IMG/VR virus record: IMGVR_UViG_3300020469_000074
Span: 1-48,363 of that record
Origin: a virus
DNA: 48,363 bases
Direction: 5' to 3' (one strand)
Part shown: piece after piece, positions 1 through 9,082 of the stretch
Layout of the letters: each line of letters begins with the position of its first letter
Numbering within the stretch: the first letter of the stretch is position 1
Notes under the pieces: generated by a model
What the model was told of the DNA's origin: nothing
Databases searched by the model: none
The model's input: the letters and a program-made list of their open reading frames with translations, nothing else
Translations under genes and position numbers: made by a program

Positions 1-291
1 AATGTACAAACATTATAGGACAGGAAAAATTACATACGACTATGCTAATAAGCAAGCCACTTCTGATCCTTTAAGTATATCTTTAGTTAGTAACGGCGAG
101 GCGATTACAACAACAACTGAAACTAGAACGGTTGTAGACATATATACAGGAGCAGAAATTGAAAGGACACAAGAAGTAGTTTACGGAGTGGTAAATTACG
201 GTACTCCAGAACAAGTAATAGGTAAAGTGACTACTGGACAAACGCCAATTGGTTCCACTGTGCGTACAGCTTTGACAGGTTCAGAATTCGT
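1..291. repeat. Terminal overlap, left copy
   Basis: Matches 48073-48363 without insertions or deletions. Positions 1-77 and about 230-291 are identical, while 78-229 hold all of the roughly 23 mismatches, many changing the encoded residue. The frame is preserved, so joining position 48072 to position 1 rebuilds one open gene. This looks like the overlap left when a circular or permuted phage genome is assembled from a population with two alleles. Confidence 0.9.
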
Positions 292-1177
292 AGACGATAG
301 TTTATTAGAAGCCCAACATGCCGCATATAGAAATGTTTTAGCTAATTATCAAGACGGACAAGTGGACGTAGCGGACGAAATAACTAAAATTAATGAAAAT
401 AAATTTGGAAAGGAATTCGTTTCAAAAGATGACAGCTTTAAAGAATTTAGCACTAACGCTTTGAGAAAAGATTTTATTAAATCTCAAAATAAAATAGCAA
501 GTCAAATAGGATTTAAATTTCCAGAGCTTTCGGTTGAGGCAACAAGAAATCTTGCGGCAACCATAGCAATAGAAGATTTACTTTATTCTGGGGATAAAAC
601 AAACGATCTAAAAGACTTTTCTATTGGTGGAGTAGTGTCCGGCATTAGTCAAGATGTAGATGTCAATGGAGTAAGAGTTCTTTCAGCAATACATAAACTT
701 GTAAGAAATGACAGCACAACTAATCTACAGTCTTTATTTAACGCCCCACTGAGCAAGGACGAGCAAGGTAATTTTATTGGAAAACTTATTAGTCCAAAAG
801 AACTTCATAAATTTAATGGAACAAAACTTGAAAACGGCGCTATAGTTCCAAAAAATGTTACTACGGGAGGTAGGCAACTAAGAACTGAAGCTGAAGCAAA
901 TGAACAGGCATTTAAATATATTTTAAAAACTAATGATCCTTCTGTACGTGATGAAACCGGAAGACAAGGTTTAATAATGTCAGCCATATACGAAGGTAGC
1001 GCAGAACTATTAAATAAAAAATTTAATACAAAACTTAAAAAAGATTTGAGTATAAATGAATATATAGCATTTAGTAGAGATCCTATTAATTGGGAACAAA
1101 AATATTATAATAGATTTCCTAAAGGAAAATCTTCAGAACCATATGATATTAAAAAAGTTATTCCACGATCTCTGTAG
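2..1177 (+). CDS. Large virion structural protein, C-terminal part
   Basis: C-terminal part of the gene that starts at 47117; the frame continues across the circular join, giving a full product of about 710 residues. The visible part is mostly alpha-helical and polar with no recognised catalytic motif. It lies between the internal virion protein genes (42227-47115) and the 1636-residue virion protein, so a role in the ejected internal core or tail is inferred from position. The ATG at 2-4 is only the first in-frame methionine of the fragment, not a real start. The TAG stop is followed 22 nt later by the next virion gene. Residues encoded by 78-229 differ between the two window ends. Confidence 0.8.
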   Translation: MYKHYRTGKITYDYANKQATSDPLSISLVSNGEAITTTTETRTVVDIYTGAEIERTQEVVYGVVNYGTPEQVIGKVTTGQTPIGSTVRTALTGSEFVDDSLLEAQHAAYRNVLANYQDGQVDVADEITKINENKFGKEFVSKDDSFKEFSTNALRKDFIKSQNKIASQIGFKFPELSVEATRNLAATIAIEDLLYSGDKTNDLKDFSIGGVVSGISQDVDVNGVRVLSAIHKLVRNDSTTNLQSLFNAPLSKDEQGNFIGKLISPKELHKFNGTKLENGAIVPKNVTTGGRQLRTEAEANEQAFKYILKTNDPSVRDETGRQGLIMSAIYEGSAELLNKKFNTKLKKDLSINEYIAFSRDPINWEQKYYNRFPKGKSSEPYDIKKVIPRSL

Positions 1178-1198
1178 CAATATATTAGAGGAAACACT

Positions 1199-4100
1199 AT
1201 GAAATTAAATCTCGATATTGATGAAAATAACGAAGTAGAAGAAGAATCAAACTCTTTACTTGATCTTACTTTAAAAACTTCAATTACAGATACATCAGAA
1301 ATACCTACTAATGAACAAGCTTTTATTAACCATCCAAAGGTTCAACAAGAGTTTGATATTTATTATGACGGCATTAAAAGAGAAACAAAAGGACTTGCTA
1401 AACTTCTTGATGCAGGAAGTTGGTTTGGTGGAAGTAGTAGAGAAGACATAGCTGAAGCTTTACGCGACGAAACATATAGAATAACTACAGCAATGTCTAG
1501 GTCTATGTCTAGCGACAAACTAACAGATAGAGAAAAAGAAGCTTATAGATTTTTAAAAGATAATTGGGAGAATGTAGACAGTTCTTTTTCTGAAGCCGCT
1601 AAAGATATAGCATCAGATATTGTGTTTGATCCAGTTAATGCTTTTGGTCTTTTATTTACTGGTGGGTATGGAAATGTTGTAGGGTTAACTGCTAGACAAC
1701 AAATAGGAAGAGCCGCTCTTACGGGCGGTGTAGCTACTGGCGGCGAAGATATTCTTCAACAACAACATGAATTAAATACAGATTATATTGACGAATATAA
1801 CTTCGGCAGAACTCTGGCAGTGACTGCGGCAGGTACAGCGGTAGGCGGTGGATTAGGCGCAGGAATAAGCGGAGTTAAAAAATTAGCTAGTGCAGTTTCT
1901 AATAGTCGAGTTAAAGGATTTGAATTAAATTCTAATCCTACAGAAATGGGTAAAAAGAAAGAGAGCATAAATTCTTTTACAAACTCTAAAGAGACAGAAG
2001 AAACAATAAAAGAAAAAGCAGATATTCTTGAGGGTGAGTTTATAGGAGCAACAGATAAAGGTATTCCCGAAGCACCTCTTTTAACGGGAGAAAAAGCTAC
2101 TGTTATAGTTGATGATATTGTAGAAACATTTAAAGGTGGCCCTTCTTCTAAAGAAGAAATGCAAGATATAGTAGAAGAAACAATAGCAAGCGGCGGAACG
2201 CCTAAAAATATTAAAAGTAATTTTATTTTTAATGCGTCTAAATTTGCTTCAAGATTTGGAGGAAATTCTTTATTTAAGCACTCTTCTGTTTTAGATCCTT
2301 ATACAAAATTTTCTGAGACAGCTAGAAAACTACAAAAGAAGTTTCGTTACGATGCAGGAAGGTCTTTCTTTACAGGATCAACAACTGTTGATGGTCAAGA
2401 CTTTAACGAATACTTTAGAGAAACATTGGGTAGATATACTGTTAGAGTAAATATAGCTCTAGAGCCTATACAATTAACCTCAAGAGGAAAACTTAGTGAT
2501 GTTATAAATAAAGATTTATTAAGATCTTTAAGAGGAAAATCTTCTGACAATGAAAATATTAATTTAGTAGCTAAAGAAATTAGAGGCGTTCTCGACGAAA
2601 TTGGTGCAAGGCTAAAAGAAAATGGACTTATTGAAGGAGATATAGAAAACTATGTTCCTAGACAATGGGATAGAAAATCTGTAGCTGATAATCAAGAAGA
2701 ACTTGCTGAACTTTTAGAATCCGAAAAAATTGTTGAAATGGGTACTGGCAAAAAAACAGTAGAAGAGATGCTTGACAAAGCTAATCAATTAGATAAAGGA
2801 GGCGGTTACGGATCTACATTTTTCTTTAAAAGAGTGTTTACTGATTTAGACGATAATAAATTTGAAAAATTTTTAGATGCTGATACTAATAGACTTGTTA
2901 ATAACTATATAGCTGTAGCTAGTAAACAATTAGCTAAGAAAGAGATATTAGGCGTTTCAAATTTAGAAGAGTTTAAAGATAATGTACTTTCTAAAATTGT
3001 TTCTGAAATAAGAGAAGCGGGAGGTACTGTAACAGGAGGAGACAGAGAAGCTATATTAAATGTTTATAAACTTGCTACGGGAGAAGGATTAAATCGTTAT
3101 GGTGGCTTCGCGCATGCGGGAATTGAAGGCTATGCAACATTTAATAGACTTGCATATCTTCCTTTCGCCACGGCTTCTAGTATTACAGAAATTATGATTA
3201 ATTTAGCAAAAGCGCCTACAACCTCTACTTTAAAAGGTTTTGCAAAAGCTACTGATGATTCAAGAGAACAGCTAACAACCGCAATGAAAGAAATGTTTAA
3301 CAAGAAAGGATTAACAGAAACCGAAATAAGAAAAGAAATGAATGAGTTTGGTTTAGCTTTAAGTGTAGGAATAGACGATACAATAATGAGATTGTCTGAT
3401 GAAGCAATGAACTCTCAGCGTAATCAAAAAGTAAATAATGTTTTTTTCAGAGCTACTTTTTTAGATCAGTGGACTAAATTAGTTCAGACTTCTTCGTATG
3501 TTACTGGAAAAGATTTAATTAATACTAATTTAACTCAAATTAAAAAGCGAGTAGATTTAGGTTTAGAGCCTTCTGTAAGAACTAAACGAATGATGACTGA
3601 GTTAAACGAATTGGGCGTAGATATTAATGAAGGAATTAGTTGGCTTAATAATGGTTCTAAAATTGACGATCCTTTTTATACTAAACTAAAGAGGGGAGCC
3701 GCCAGATATACTAATGAAGTTATTTTAAATCCTAATGCAGAGTCGGGATTAAAACCTGCTATAATGTCTCACCCTAAAACTTCAATACTCTTTCAATTTT
3801 TAGGTTATCCTACAGCGTTTACTAATACTGTATTAAAAAACGCCGCTAGATCAATAGTATCAAATCCTGCCGATATAAGCAATGTAGCTAAAACAGTAGC
3901 GGCAGGAACGATTATGACAGAAATGGCAAGAACTATGAACTATTGGAGAAGCGATGGAGAGTCAGAAAAATTTAAAGATCGTAAAGAAATTTATTTTGAC
4001 GCTATTAGTAGGTTTGGAGGATTCGGTGTTGTTGGAGATGCACTTAGAACAGGCACAGAAAGAGCTACAATGTTCCAAGATCCTTTACAATATGGCACTG

Positions 4101-6109
4101 GATTTTTAGGGCCAGTTGCAAGCGACGTATTACAACTTGCAAAAACAGGAGATTTTGTAAGTCTTGTTGGCAAAAAAGCGCCTCTCTATGGAGCAGGGAA
4201 TTTAATCTTAGGTAGAAATGCAATGGAGGATTATAATGATTCATTAGAAGAAATAAATAAAGATTTTAGAAAAAAGGTTTTAAAGGACAAAGAACCGCGA
4301 ATACAAAACTTTGCAGAGGGTGGGAAAGTTGATCCTCTTAGAGAAATGTTTAGTGTAGGTAGCCTAGTAACTAAAGCTGTTGTAAAAGCTGTGCCTGACA
4401 ATTTAATGTTTTATAGCCCTTTACAAAAATTTCTTTTAAATTATAATCAACCTCAAGCTACAGCACAACAACTATCGCAGACCTTAGTTAAAAAAGCTGA
4501 AAGGGGCGAGGACAATATAACTAAAGAAGAAATTAATTTAACAGGTTTAAATAAACTTGCAGAAGAAGACCCTAATAAAATTATAGCTACTGAAGATATA
4601 CAAAATTTAGTGGCTTCTAATCGTTATGTTTTAACGGAAAAAGACAGTCAAGCATATCAAGAAGCTAGAGATATTGGACGTTTAGATGAAGATACATATA
4701 TAAAAGATTTTGAAGCTGAAGACCGCCTCTCTGATATAGAAAACATAGATGAAGAGGAGTTGTTTCTTGAAGTTCAAAATAGAATGGGCGAATTTGGACA
4801 GTATGGAAAATATACTATGGGAGGCGATTTAACAAACAGCAGAAGTTTTAGACAACCTACAAACTATAAAGAAATTGTATTACAGGCAGACCCTTCAAAA
4901 AAAGTAGATTTTAATTATTATAGTGATCGGCATTATAGCGATATTCCTAATGTCATTGGGTTTGTTAGATTAGGAGATTATAATTTTAAAAGTCTTTCTC
5001 AAAAAACTTCTAGTGATAAACCCACTATTAAAATAATAGAAGAGCTTCAATCAGACTATGATTCTGATAGGATAAAGGGAGGAGCTTTAAAATTAAATAG
5101 AGAAGAATATATTGAGCATTTACAAAATATAAAAAATCTTACTCCTGATTTTACTATTGAAGATTTTATACTAGGAATGGCTTCAGAAAAACTAAATAAG
5201 ATTTTTTCTAAAATTAATGTTACTGACAAAGTAAAAAACAAATTTCAAAAAGAAATAAAACGTACTGAAACAGATATAGATAACTTGACGCAAGAAGGGA
5301 AAGATTTTTACTCTACCGACTATATGGTTAAATTTGTGGATATGTTTAATAGGGGAATAAATTCGTCACTAAAACAAGCTTTAACAAAGGCTGTTCCAGA
5401 TGATCTTCCATTTAAAGGAATTAAAAGATGGGGTAAACTTTTAATTGAGAGGTCTATAGTTGAAGCTGTTATAGACGGCTCAGATTATATAGGAATGCCT
5501 ACGTCAAAAACTATACAAAACAGATATGAAGAAGCTCCTGCCGATAGTATCGTAAAGGCTTACGATAAAGAGTTTAAAAAGATACTAGAAAGATTTGGAA
5601 ATCAATATGGAGAAAAAGTTGATACGCTCGAAGAGAAAGGACTTTCGTATCACTATTTAAAAATAACAGATGAGATGGCTGAAGATGTTTTAGAAGAAGG
5701 CCGTTCTATGTTTAATAAAGGCGGCAGAGTTAAAAAAGATTTTGGTGGCTTAGTAGCTATGGCATTAGGAATTAAAAAAGAAGATCTTAAATGGGCTAAA
5801 AGCATAGATAAAAATTATGCTAAAGAACAAGAACTTGATGGGACAGGAGATGCGGCAAGACATTTAGCTTTAGGTTGGGCCGCTTCTAAATCAAAAAATC
5901 CTAAATTATCATTAAAAGCTATCAATGCTAGAGAGCATATATCTTTAGATCAACGCGGATTAACAATGGATAAGCATAATAATAATTTAGGGTTTCGTAT
6001 TAAAGCAGATACTCAAGAAGAAGCTACTAAGATTATAGACACGTTGATTAAACAAAAGAAAGCAATGTATATAACGCCAGAAGAAAGCTATAAAGCTCGT
6101 TCATATTAA
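1199..6109 (+). CDS. Giant internal virion protein with two C-terminal enzyme-like domains
   Basis: 1636 residues, preceded by an AGAGGAAAC ribosome site. Size and position beside the lysis genes match the large internal or ejection proteins of podoviruses (T7 gp16-like role, inferred). Residues about 150-225 include a Gly/Ala-rich hydrophobic stretch that could meet a membrane. The long central part is helical. Residues about 1195-1510 resemble a domain common in large polyvalent phage proteins: a PNVIGFVRLGD segment, EELQSD near 1280, and IGMPTSKT near 1431. The last ~90 residues carry ARHLALGW and then MDKHNNN (about 1590), like the RHxxW...DxHNNxxG domain of some toxins and phage proteins (DUF6973-like, from memory). 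Gly-Gly linkers (FAEGGKV, FNKGGRV) separate the modules. The activity of the terminal domains is unknown. Confidence 0.8.
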   Translation: MKLNLDIDENNEVEEESNSLLDLTLKTSITDTSEIPTNEQAFINHPKVQQEFDIYYDGIKRETKGLAKLLDAGSWFGGSSREDIAEALRDETYRITTAMSRSMSSDKLTDREKEAYRFLKDNWENVDSSFSEAAKDIASDIVFDPVNAFGLLFTGGYGNVVGLTARQQIGRAALTGGVATGGEDILQQQHELNTDYIDEYNFGRTLAVTAAGTAVGGGLGAGISGVKKLASAVSNSRVKGFELNSNPTEMGKKKESINSFTNSKETEETIKEKADILEGEFIGATDKGIPEAPLLTGEKATVIVDDIVETFKGGPSSKEEMQDIVEETIASGGTPKNIKSNFIFNASKFASRFGGNSLFKHSSVLDPYTKFSETARKLQKKFRYDAGRSFFTGSTTVDGQDFNEYFRETLGRYTVRVNIALEPIQLTSRGKLSDVINKDLLRSLRGKSSDNENINLVAKEIRGVLDEIGARLKENGLIEGDIENYVPRQWDRKSVADNQEELAELLESEKIVEMGTGKKTVEEMLDKANQLDKGGGYGSTFFFKRVFTDLDDNKFEKFLDADTNRLVNNYIAVASKQLAKKEILGVSNLEEFKDNVLSKIVSEIREAGGTVTGGDREAILNVYKLATGEGLNRYGGFAHAGIEGYATFNRLAYLPFATASSITEIMINLAKAPTTSTLKGFAKATDDSREQLTTAMKEMFNKKGLTETEIRKEMNEFGLALSVGIDDTIMRLSDEAMNSQRNQKVNNVFFRATFLDQWTKLVQTSSYVTGKDLINTNLTQIKKRVDLGLEPSVRTKRMMTELNELGVDINEGISWLNNGSKIDDPFYTKLKRGAARYTNEVILNPNAESGLKPAIMSHPKTSILFQFLGYPTAFTNTVLKNAARSIVSNPADISNVAKTVAAGTIMTEMARTMNYWRSDGESEKFKDRKEIYFDAISRFGGFGVVGDALRTGTERATMFQDPLQYGTGFLGPVASDVLQLAKTGDFVSLVGKKAPLYGAGNLILGRNAMEDYNDSLEEINKDFRKKVLKDKEPRIQNFAEGGKVDPLREMFSVGSLVTKAVVKAVPDNLMFYSPLQKFLLNYNQPQATAQQLSQTLVKKAERGEDNITKEEINLTGLNKLAEEDPNKIIATEDIQNLVASNRYVLTEKDSQAYQEARDIGRLDEDTYIKDFEAEDRLSDIENIDEEELFLEVQNRMGEFGQYGKYTMGGDLTNSRSFRQPTNYKEIVLQADPSKKVDFNYYSDRHYSDIPNVIGFVRLGDYNFKSLSQKTSSDKPTIKIIEELQSDYDSDRIKGGALKLNREEYIEHLQNIKNLTPDFTIEDFILGMASEKLNKIFSKINVTDKVKNKFQKEIKRTETDIDNLTQEGKDFYSTDYMVKFVDMFNRGINSSLKQALTKAVPDDLPFKGIKRWGKLLIERSIVEAVIDGSDYIGMPTSKTIQNRYEEAPADSIVKAYDKEFKKILERFGNQYGEKVDTLEEKGLSYHYLKITDEMAEDVLEEGRSMFNKGGRVKKDFGGLVAMALGIKKEDLKWAKSIDKNYAKEQELDGTGDAARHLALGWAASKSKNPKLSLKAINAREHISLDQRGLTMDKHNNNLGFRIKADTQEEATKIIDTLIKQKKAMYITPEESYKARSY

Positions 6110-6120
6110 TAGGAGAAACA

Positions 6121-6468
6121 ATGGAATTTAAATACTTTAAACTTTCAGACTTTGATTGCCAAGAAACAGGCGAAAATAAAATGGAAGATGATTTTATTCT
6201 ATGGCTTGATGCTTGTAGAGAAGCTTGCGGATTTCCTTTTATAATTACTAGCGGGTTTAGAAGTAAAAATCATAGCGTCGAAAAAATAAAGACAAGCGTC
6301 GGAACTCACGTATTAGGAATAGCTTGTGATATAAAAGTAAATAACGGATCTGAGAAAATGACAATAGTTAAAGAGGCTATACGGTTAGGATTTACTGGAA
6401 TTGGAATAGCTAAAAACTTTATTCATTTAGATAGACGAACTACTACACCTGTAATTTGGACATATTAA
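6121..6468 (+). CDS. M15-family peptidase, endolysin
   Basis: 115 residues with the Peptidase_M15 (D-Ala-D-Ala carboxypeptidase-like) signature: SGFRS at 44-48, zinc ligands His63 and Asp70 in THVLGIACD, and His102 in FIHLD. Such enzymes cut the peptide stems of murein and act as phage endolysins. It is a single short catalytic domain without signal peptide or wall-binding domain, so it should rely on the holin at 7465-7863. A good ribosome site (AGGAGAAACA) precedes the ATG. It follows the large virion gene by 11 nt and heads a lysis-type cluster. A virion-associated murein hydrolase is the alternative role. Confidence 0.9.
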   Translation: MEFKYFKLSDFDCQETGENKMEDDFILWLDACREACGFPFIITSGFRSKNHSVEKIKTSVGTHVLGIACDIKVNNGSEKMTIVKEAIRLGFTGIGIAKNFIHLDRRTTTPVIWTY

Positions 6469-6481
6469 AGGAGATAAGATT

Positions 6482-6781
6482 ATGGAAACTATAAAAGTGC
6501 CTGCTTGGGCTTTGCCTATATGTGCCGCCGCTATGTCAGGCGCAATTGCTTGGGGCAGTATGCAAGCTTCTGCTGACGCTACAAATGAAGAAGTAGAGCG
6601 TGTTGCATCTATCCTAAAAGATGTAGAGGCTGACACTGCTTCAAACACTACTAACACTGCTTTAAACTCTCAGGCTGTTAGAAACATAGCTGACTCTCTT
6701 TCTCGACAGGAGGAAATACAGAAAGCCTCAGATGCACGTTTAGCTCACCTTATTCAAATTATGTTAGAACAAAGTAAATGA
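6482..6781 (+). CDS. Small membrane-anchored coiled-coil protein, spanin-like
   Basis: 99 residues: one N-terminal hydrophobic segment (about 7-27, rich in Ala) and then a polar helical region with heptad-like spacing to the C-terminus. This is the layout of an inner-membrane spanin or of a small holin accessory protein, but no diagnostic motif was seen, so the function is inferred from topology and from its place between the endolysin and the holin. AAGGAGATAAGATT precedes the ATG and sets the start. The stop overlaps the short spacer before the next gene. Confidence 0.7.
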   Translation: METIKVPAWALPICAAAMSGAIAWGSMQASADATNEEVERVASILKDVEADTASNTTNTALNSQAVRNIADSLSRQEEIQKASDARLAHLIQIMLEQSK

Positions 6782-6784
6782 TAT

Positions 6785-6997
6785 ATGAATGTAATTGTGT
6801 TTGCACTTGTAGTTTTATTTACTGATGAAGAACAAATTACTTCTTATTGGTTAAACCAAAAGCACTGCCTTTCAGATGCTAGGATGTTGTCTACCCGCGC
6901 AGAAAACTATCAGGCTGTAAAAGCCTATTGTAAACCCGTAATTGTAAACCCTGAAGAAGTAACAATAAAAGGATATTCTAAAAATGGCAGTAATTAA
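6785..6997 (+). CDS. Small hypothetical protein with hydrophobic N-terminus
   Basis: 70 residues. Residues 1-12 are hydrophobic, as in a signal or anchor, and the rest is polar with two cysteines (in HCLSD and YCKPV) that could pair outside the cytoplasm. It starts 3 nt after the preceding stop with no clear ribosome site, which suggests translational coupling. An outer partner of the protein encoded at 6482 in a spanin pair is possible from position, but no lipobox is visible. Function not recognised. Confidence 0.6.
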   Translation: MNVIVFALVVLFTDEEQITSYWLNQKHCLSDARMLSTRAENYQAVKAYCKPVIVNPEEVTIKGYSKNGSN

Positions 6998-7014
6998 AAA
7001 AATATGGGTATAAC

Positions 7015-7440
7015 ATGCTTGCTGAAATTGCGGCGGCTAACATTGCTTTTGCCACAATTAAAACGGCTCTACAAAATGGCAAAGAGCTATATGATTGCGC
7101 TAACAGTTGCGCCACTTACTTTAATAATAAATCTTTAATTACAAGGAACTCAAAAAAGAACGGAAACAAAGCACAGTTTCAAGCTTTTATGGAACTTGAG
7201 AAATTAAAAAAACAAGAAGAATGGATACGTGAGTGGATGATATATGCGGGAAGGTCAGGTTTATATGATGATTGGTTGAAGTTTCAAAGTGAATGTAAAA
7301 GACAAAGAGCCGCAGAATTAAATAAACAACGAAGAAAAAAAATTGAAAGTGATAAACTTGTAGCGACAATATTTAAATGGACAGGTGGAGTTATATTAAG
7401 TATGTCAGTAATATTTTTTGGCATGTGGAGAATATTATAA
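7015..7440 (+). CDS. Conserved small protein with C-terminal membrane helix
   Basis: 141 residues. The N-terminus is Ala-rich, the middle is charged and helical with WIREWMIYAGRSGLYDDW, a segment I recall from proteins common in marine tailed phages, and residues about 122-140 form a single membrane helix (GGVILSMSVIFFGMW). It lies directly before the holin. Its role is not established; holin, antiholin or virion-associated membrane protein are all possible. Confidence in the gene is high and in any function low. Confidence 0.8.
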   Translation: MLAEIAAANIAFATIKTALQNGKELYDCANSCATYFNNKSLITRNSKKNGNKAQFQAFMELEKLKKQEEWIREWMIYAGRSGLYDDWLKFQSECKRQRAAELNKQRRKKIESDKLVATIFKWTGGVILSMSVIFFGMWRIL

Positions 7441-7464
7441 CTTTTAAAATAAAAAGAGGTGGAC

Positions 7465-7863
7465 ATGATACAACATTTAATTGGGCCAGTAACAGGATTA
7501 CTTGATAAATTTATTGAAGACAAAGATGCCAAAAATGCTTTGGCGCATGAAATTGCGACAATGGCACAGAAACAGGCGCATAAAAGTGTATTAGCTCAAC
7601 TAGAAGTTAACAAAACAGAAGCCGCATCGCAGTCTCTTTTTGTAGCAGGTTGGCGGCCCTTTATTGGTTGGACTTGCGGAATAGGATTCTTAGGTAATTT
7701 TATTTTAATACCGATGGGAAATTTTGTTTTAATGTTACTTGAATACGAAACAAAGATACCAATGATTGACACTTCACAGATGATGCCCGTGCTTATGGGA
7801 ATGCTTGGATTAGGCGCTATGCGTACTGTGGAAAAAGTACAGAAAGTATCTAGGGAGAAATAG
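7465..7863 (+). CDS. Holin, three-transmembrane type
   Basis: 132 residues. WRPFIGWTCGIGFLGNF and a following membrane segment, then MMPVLMGMLGLGAMRTVEK, match the GTA-holin/3TM family. Holins open the inner membrane so that the endolysin reaches the murein. A GTG at 7459 would lengthen the protein by two residues, but it sits inside the AGAGG ribosome site; the ATG at 7465 has ideal spacing and is preferred. The gene belongs to the lysis cluster with the M15 peptidase at 6121-6468. Confidence 0.85.
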   Translation: MIQHLIGPVTGLLDKFIEDKDAKNALAHEIATMAQKQAHKSVLAQLEVNKTEAASQSLFVAGWRPFIGWTCGIGFLGNFILIPMGNFVLMLLEYETKIPMIDTSQMMPVLMGMLGLGAMRTVEKVQKVSREK

Positions 7864-7864
7864 A

Positions 7865-8044
7865 ATGGCTAAAGCAAAATCAACAGTTAATAAAGCAGGC
7901 AACTATACTAAACCCACAATGCGTAAGAATCTATTTAATAAAATTAAAAGAGGAACCAAAGGCGGCAACGCAGGACAGTGGAGCGCACGAAAGGCTCAGA
8001 TGCTTGCCAAGCAATACAAAGAAGCAGGAGGAGGTTACAAATGA
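7865..8044 (+). CDS. Small basic conserved phage protein
   Basis: 59 residues, Lys/Gly-rich, with NKAGNYTKPTMRK near the start and GQWSARKAQMLAKQYK near the end; the latter is a pattern I recall from many marine phage genomes. The high positive charge suggests nucleic-acid binding, but no fold is recognised. It starts one base after the holin stop, and its TGA overlaps the next ATG as ATGA at 8041-8044. First of seven consecutive tiny basic genes. Confidence 0.75.
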   Translation: MAKAKSTVNKAGNYTKPTMRKNLFNKIKRGTKGGNAGQWSARKAQMLAKQYKEAGGGYK

Positions 8045-8214
8045 AAGGTGTTAATCATTATAAGAAAGATGGTACACTACACACAGGCGGTACTCACAAA
8101 ATGCCCAACGGCTCTCTGCACTCAGGCAAGACACACGGCAAAACAAGCGTAAAATTATTTCATTTTAAAGAATTGTCTGATACCGCTAAGAAAAAAGCAA
8201 GGAAGAAAAAATAG
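8041..8214 (+). CDS. Small His/Lys/Gly-rich conserved phage protein
   Basis: 57 residues beginning MKGVNHYKKDG. It contains two related short units (DGTLHTGGTHKM and NGSLHSGKTHGK) with regularly placed histidines, which could bind metal, and a lysine-rich C-terminus. The ATG at 8041 overlaps the previous stop and has GGAGGTTACAA upstream, so a longer reading from 7978 is rejected. Function unknown. Confidence 0.75.
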   Translation: MKGVNHYKKDGTLHTGGTHKMPNGSLHSGKTHGKTSVKLFHFKELSDTAKKKARKKK

Positions 8215-8369
8215 TGAAAGTTAAAGCACCTGATGGGTATTACTGGATGGAGCAAAAAAACGGAGCTATGAAATTAATAAAACATAAAGATAAATTTATT
8301 CCGCATAAAGGAGCAAGTTTAGAAGTAGACTTTCCCCTTCAAAAAAGGTATAATAAAACTAATGGCTGA
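8214..8369 (+). CDS. Tiny hypothetical protein, GTG start
   Basis: 51 residues starting with GTG that shares a base with the preceding TAG. The product (VKAPDGYYWMEQ, then FIPHKGASLEV) has a mixed, protein-like composition and resembles small proteins in related marine phages from memory. It fills an otherwise empty gap between two coupled genes and overlaps the next start by 8 nt. Function unknown. Confidence 0.6.
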   Translation: MKVKAPDGYYWMEQKNGAMKLIKHKDKFIPHKGASLEVDFPLQKRYNKTNG

Positions 8370-8649
8370 TCCAAAAAAAGGCACGGGTAAAAAACCTAAA
8401 GGATCTGGAAGGAGATTATATACAGATGAGAACCCAAAAGATACTGTCAGCATATCCTACAAAACTCCAACTGATGCTCGACAGACTGTGGCTAAAGTTA
8501 AGAAAATTAAAAAACCTTTTGCTAGGAAAATTCAGATCCTTACTGTTATGGAGCAAAGAGCCAAAGCAGGAGGAAAAAGACTACAGGCTAAAATTGCTAG
8601 GCGTGGTAAAGAAGCAATAAGAAAAGCGAGGAAAAAAGATGACACTTAA
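8362..8649 (+). CDS. Small highly basic conserved protein
   Basis: 95 residues, strongly Lys/Arg-rich at both ends (DPKKGTGKKPKGSGRRLY and GKEAIRKARKK), with a middle segment FARKIQILTVMEQRAKAGG. The profile suggests binding to DNA or RNA. Similar proteins are, from memory, widespread in marine phages, without assigned function. It overlaps both the previous and the next gene by about 10 nt, consistent with one co-translated cassette. Confidence 0.75.
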   Translation: MADPKKGTGKKPKGSGRRLYTDENPKDTVSISYKTPTDARQTVAKVKKIKKPFARKIQILTVMEQRAKAGGKRLQAKIARRGKEAIRKARKKDDT

Positions 8650-8881
8650 AAAATCTCAGAAGTCTTTAAAAGATTGGACTAAGCAGAAATGGCGCACAAA
8701 ATCTGGAAAGCCCAGTGCTAAAACAGGAGAGCGTTATCTTCCTGAGAAAGCTATTAAATCTTTATCTAATAAAGAATATGCGGCTACCACTAAAAAGAAA
8801 AGAGAAGACACCGCTAAAGGAAAACAACACAGCAAACAACCTAAGAAAATAGCTAAAAAGACAAGAACATATCGAGCATAA
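8639..8881 (+). CDS. DUF5872-like small basic protein
   Basis: 80 residues: SLKDWTKQKWRTKSGKPS, GERYLPEKAIKSLSNKEY and a lysine-rich tail. This order of motifs fits the DUF5872 family as I remember it, a short phage/viral family of unknown function. It belongs to the run of small basic genes after the holin, starts inside the end of the previous gene, and is followed by 12 nt and a new ribosome site. Confidence 0.75.
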   Translation: MTLKKSQKSLKDWTKQKWRTKSGKPSAKTGERYLPEKAIKSLSNKEYAATTKKKREDTAKGKQHSKQPKKIAKKTRTYRA

Positions 8882-8893
8882 TGGAGATATAAT

Positions 8894-9082
8894 ATGGCTA
8901 ACTTATTAAAGTTTCCCTGTCTAAAACCAAAAGTAAATATTCCTGATCTTGTTACTGCCACAGAAAATCAAGAAAAAATAAACACACAGCAACAGCAAAT
9001 GATGGAACTTCAAAAAAAAATTTTAGAGCGACAACGTATTAAAACTGAGGAATATTTTAACAATGAATCTAGAAGAGTTTAA
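8894..9082 (+). CDS. Small hypothetical protein
   Basis: 62 residues. The N-terminal third contains LLKFPCLKPKVNIPDLV; the rest is a Gln-rich predicted helix (about 25-60) that could form a coiled coil. GGAGATATAAT precedes the ATG. It overlaps the next gene by 20 nt. No family recognised; composition and placement support a real gene. Confidence 0.65.
   Translation: MANLLKFPCLKPKVNIPDLVTATENQEKINTQQQQMMELQKKILERQRIKTEEYFNNESRRV

Noticed and set aside
1-291. True direct terminal repeat of the virion DNA
   Set aside because: The copies differ at about 23 positions and sit inside one gene; a real terminal repeat should be identical, so an assembly overlap of two alleles is more likely.
7978-8214. 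Longer 78-residue reading of the gene at 8041
   Set aside because: It starts with GTG inside another gene without ribosome site; the ATG at 8041 is coupled and has a good site.
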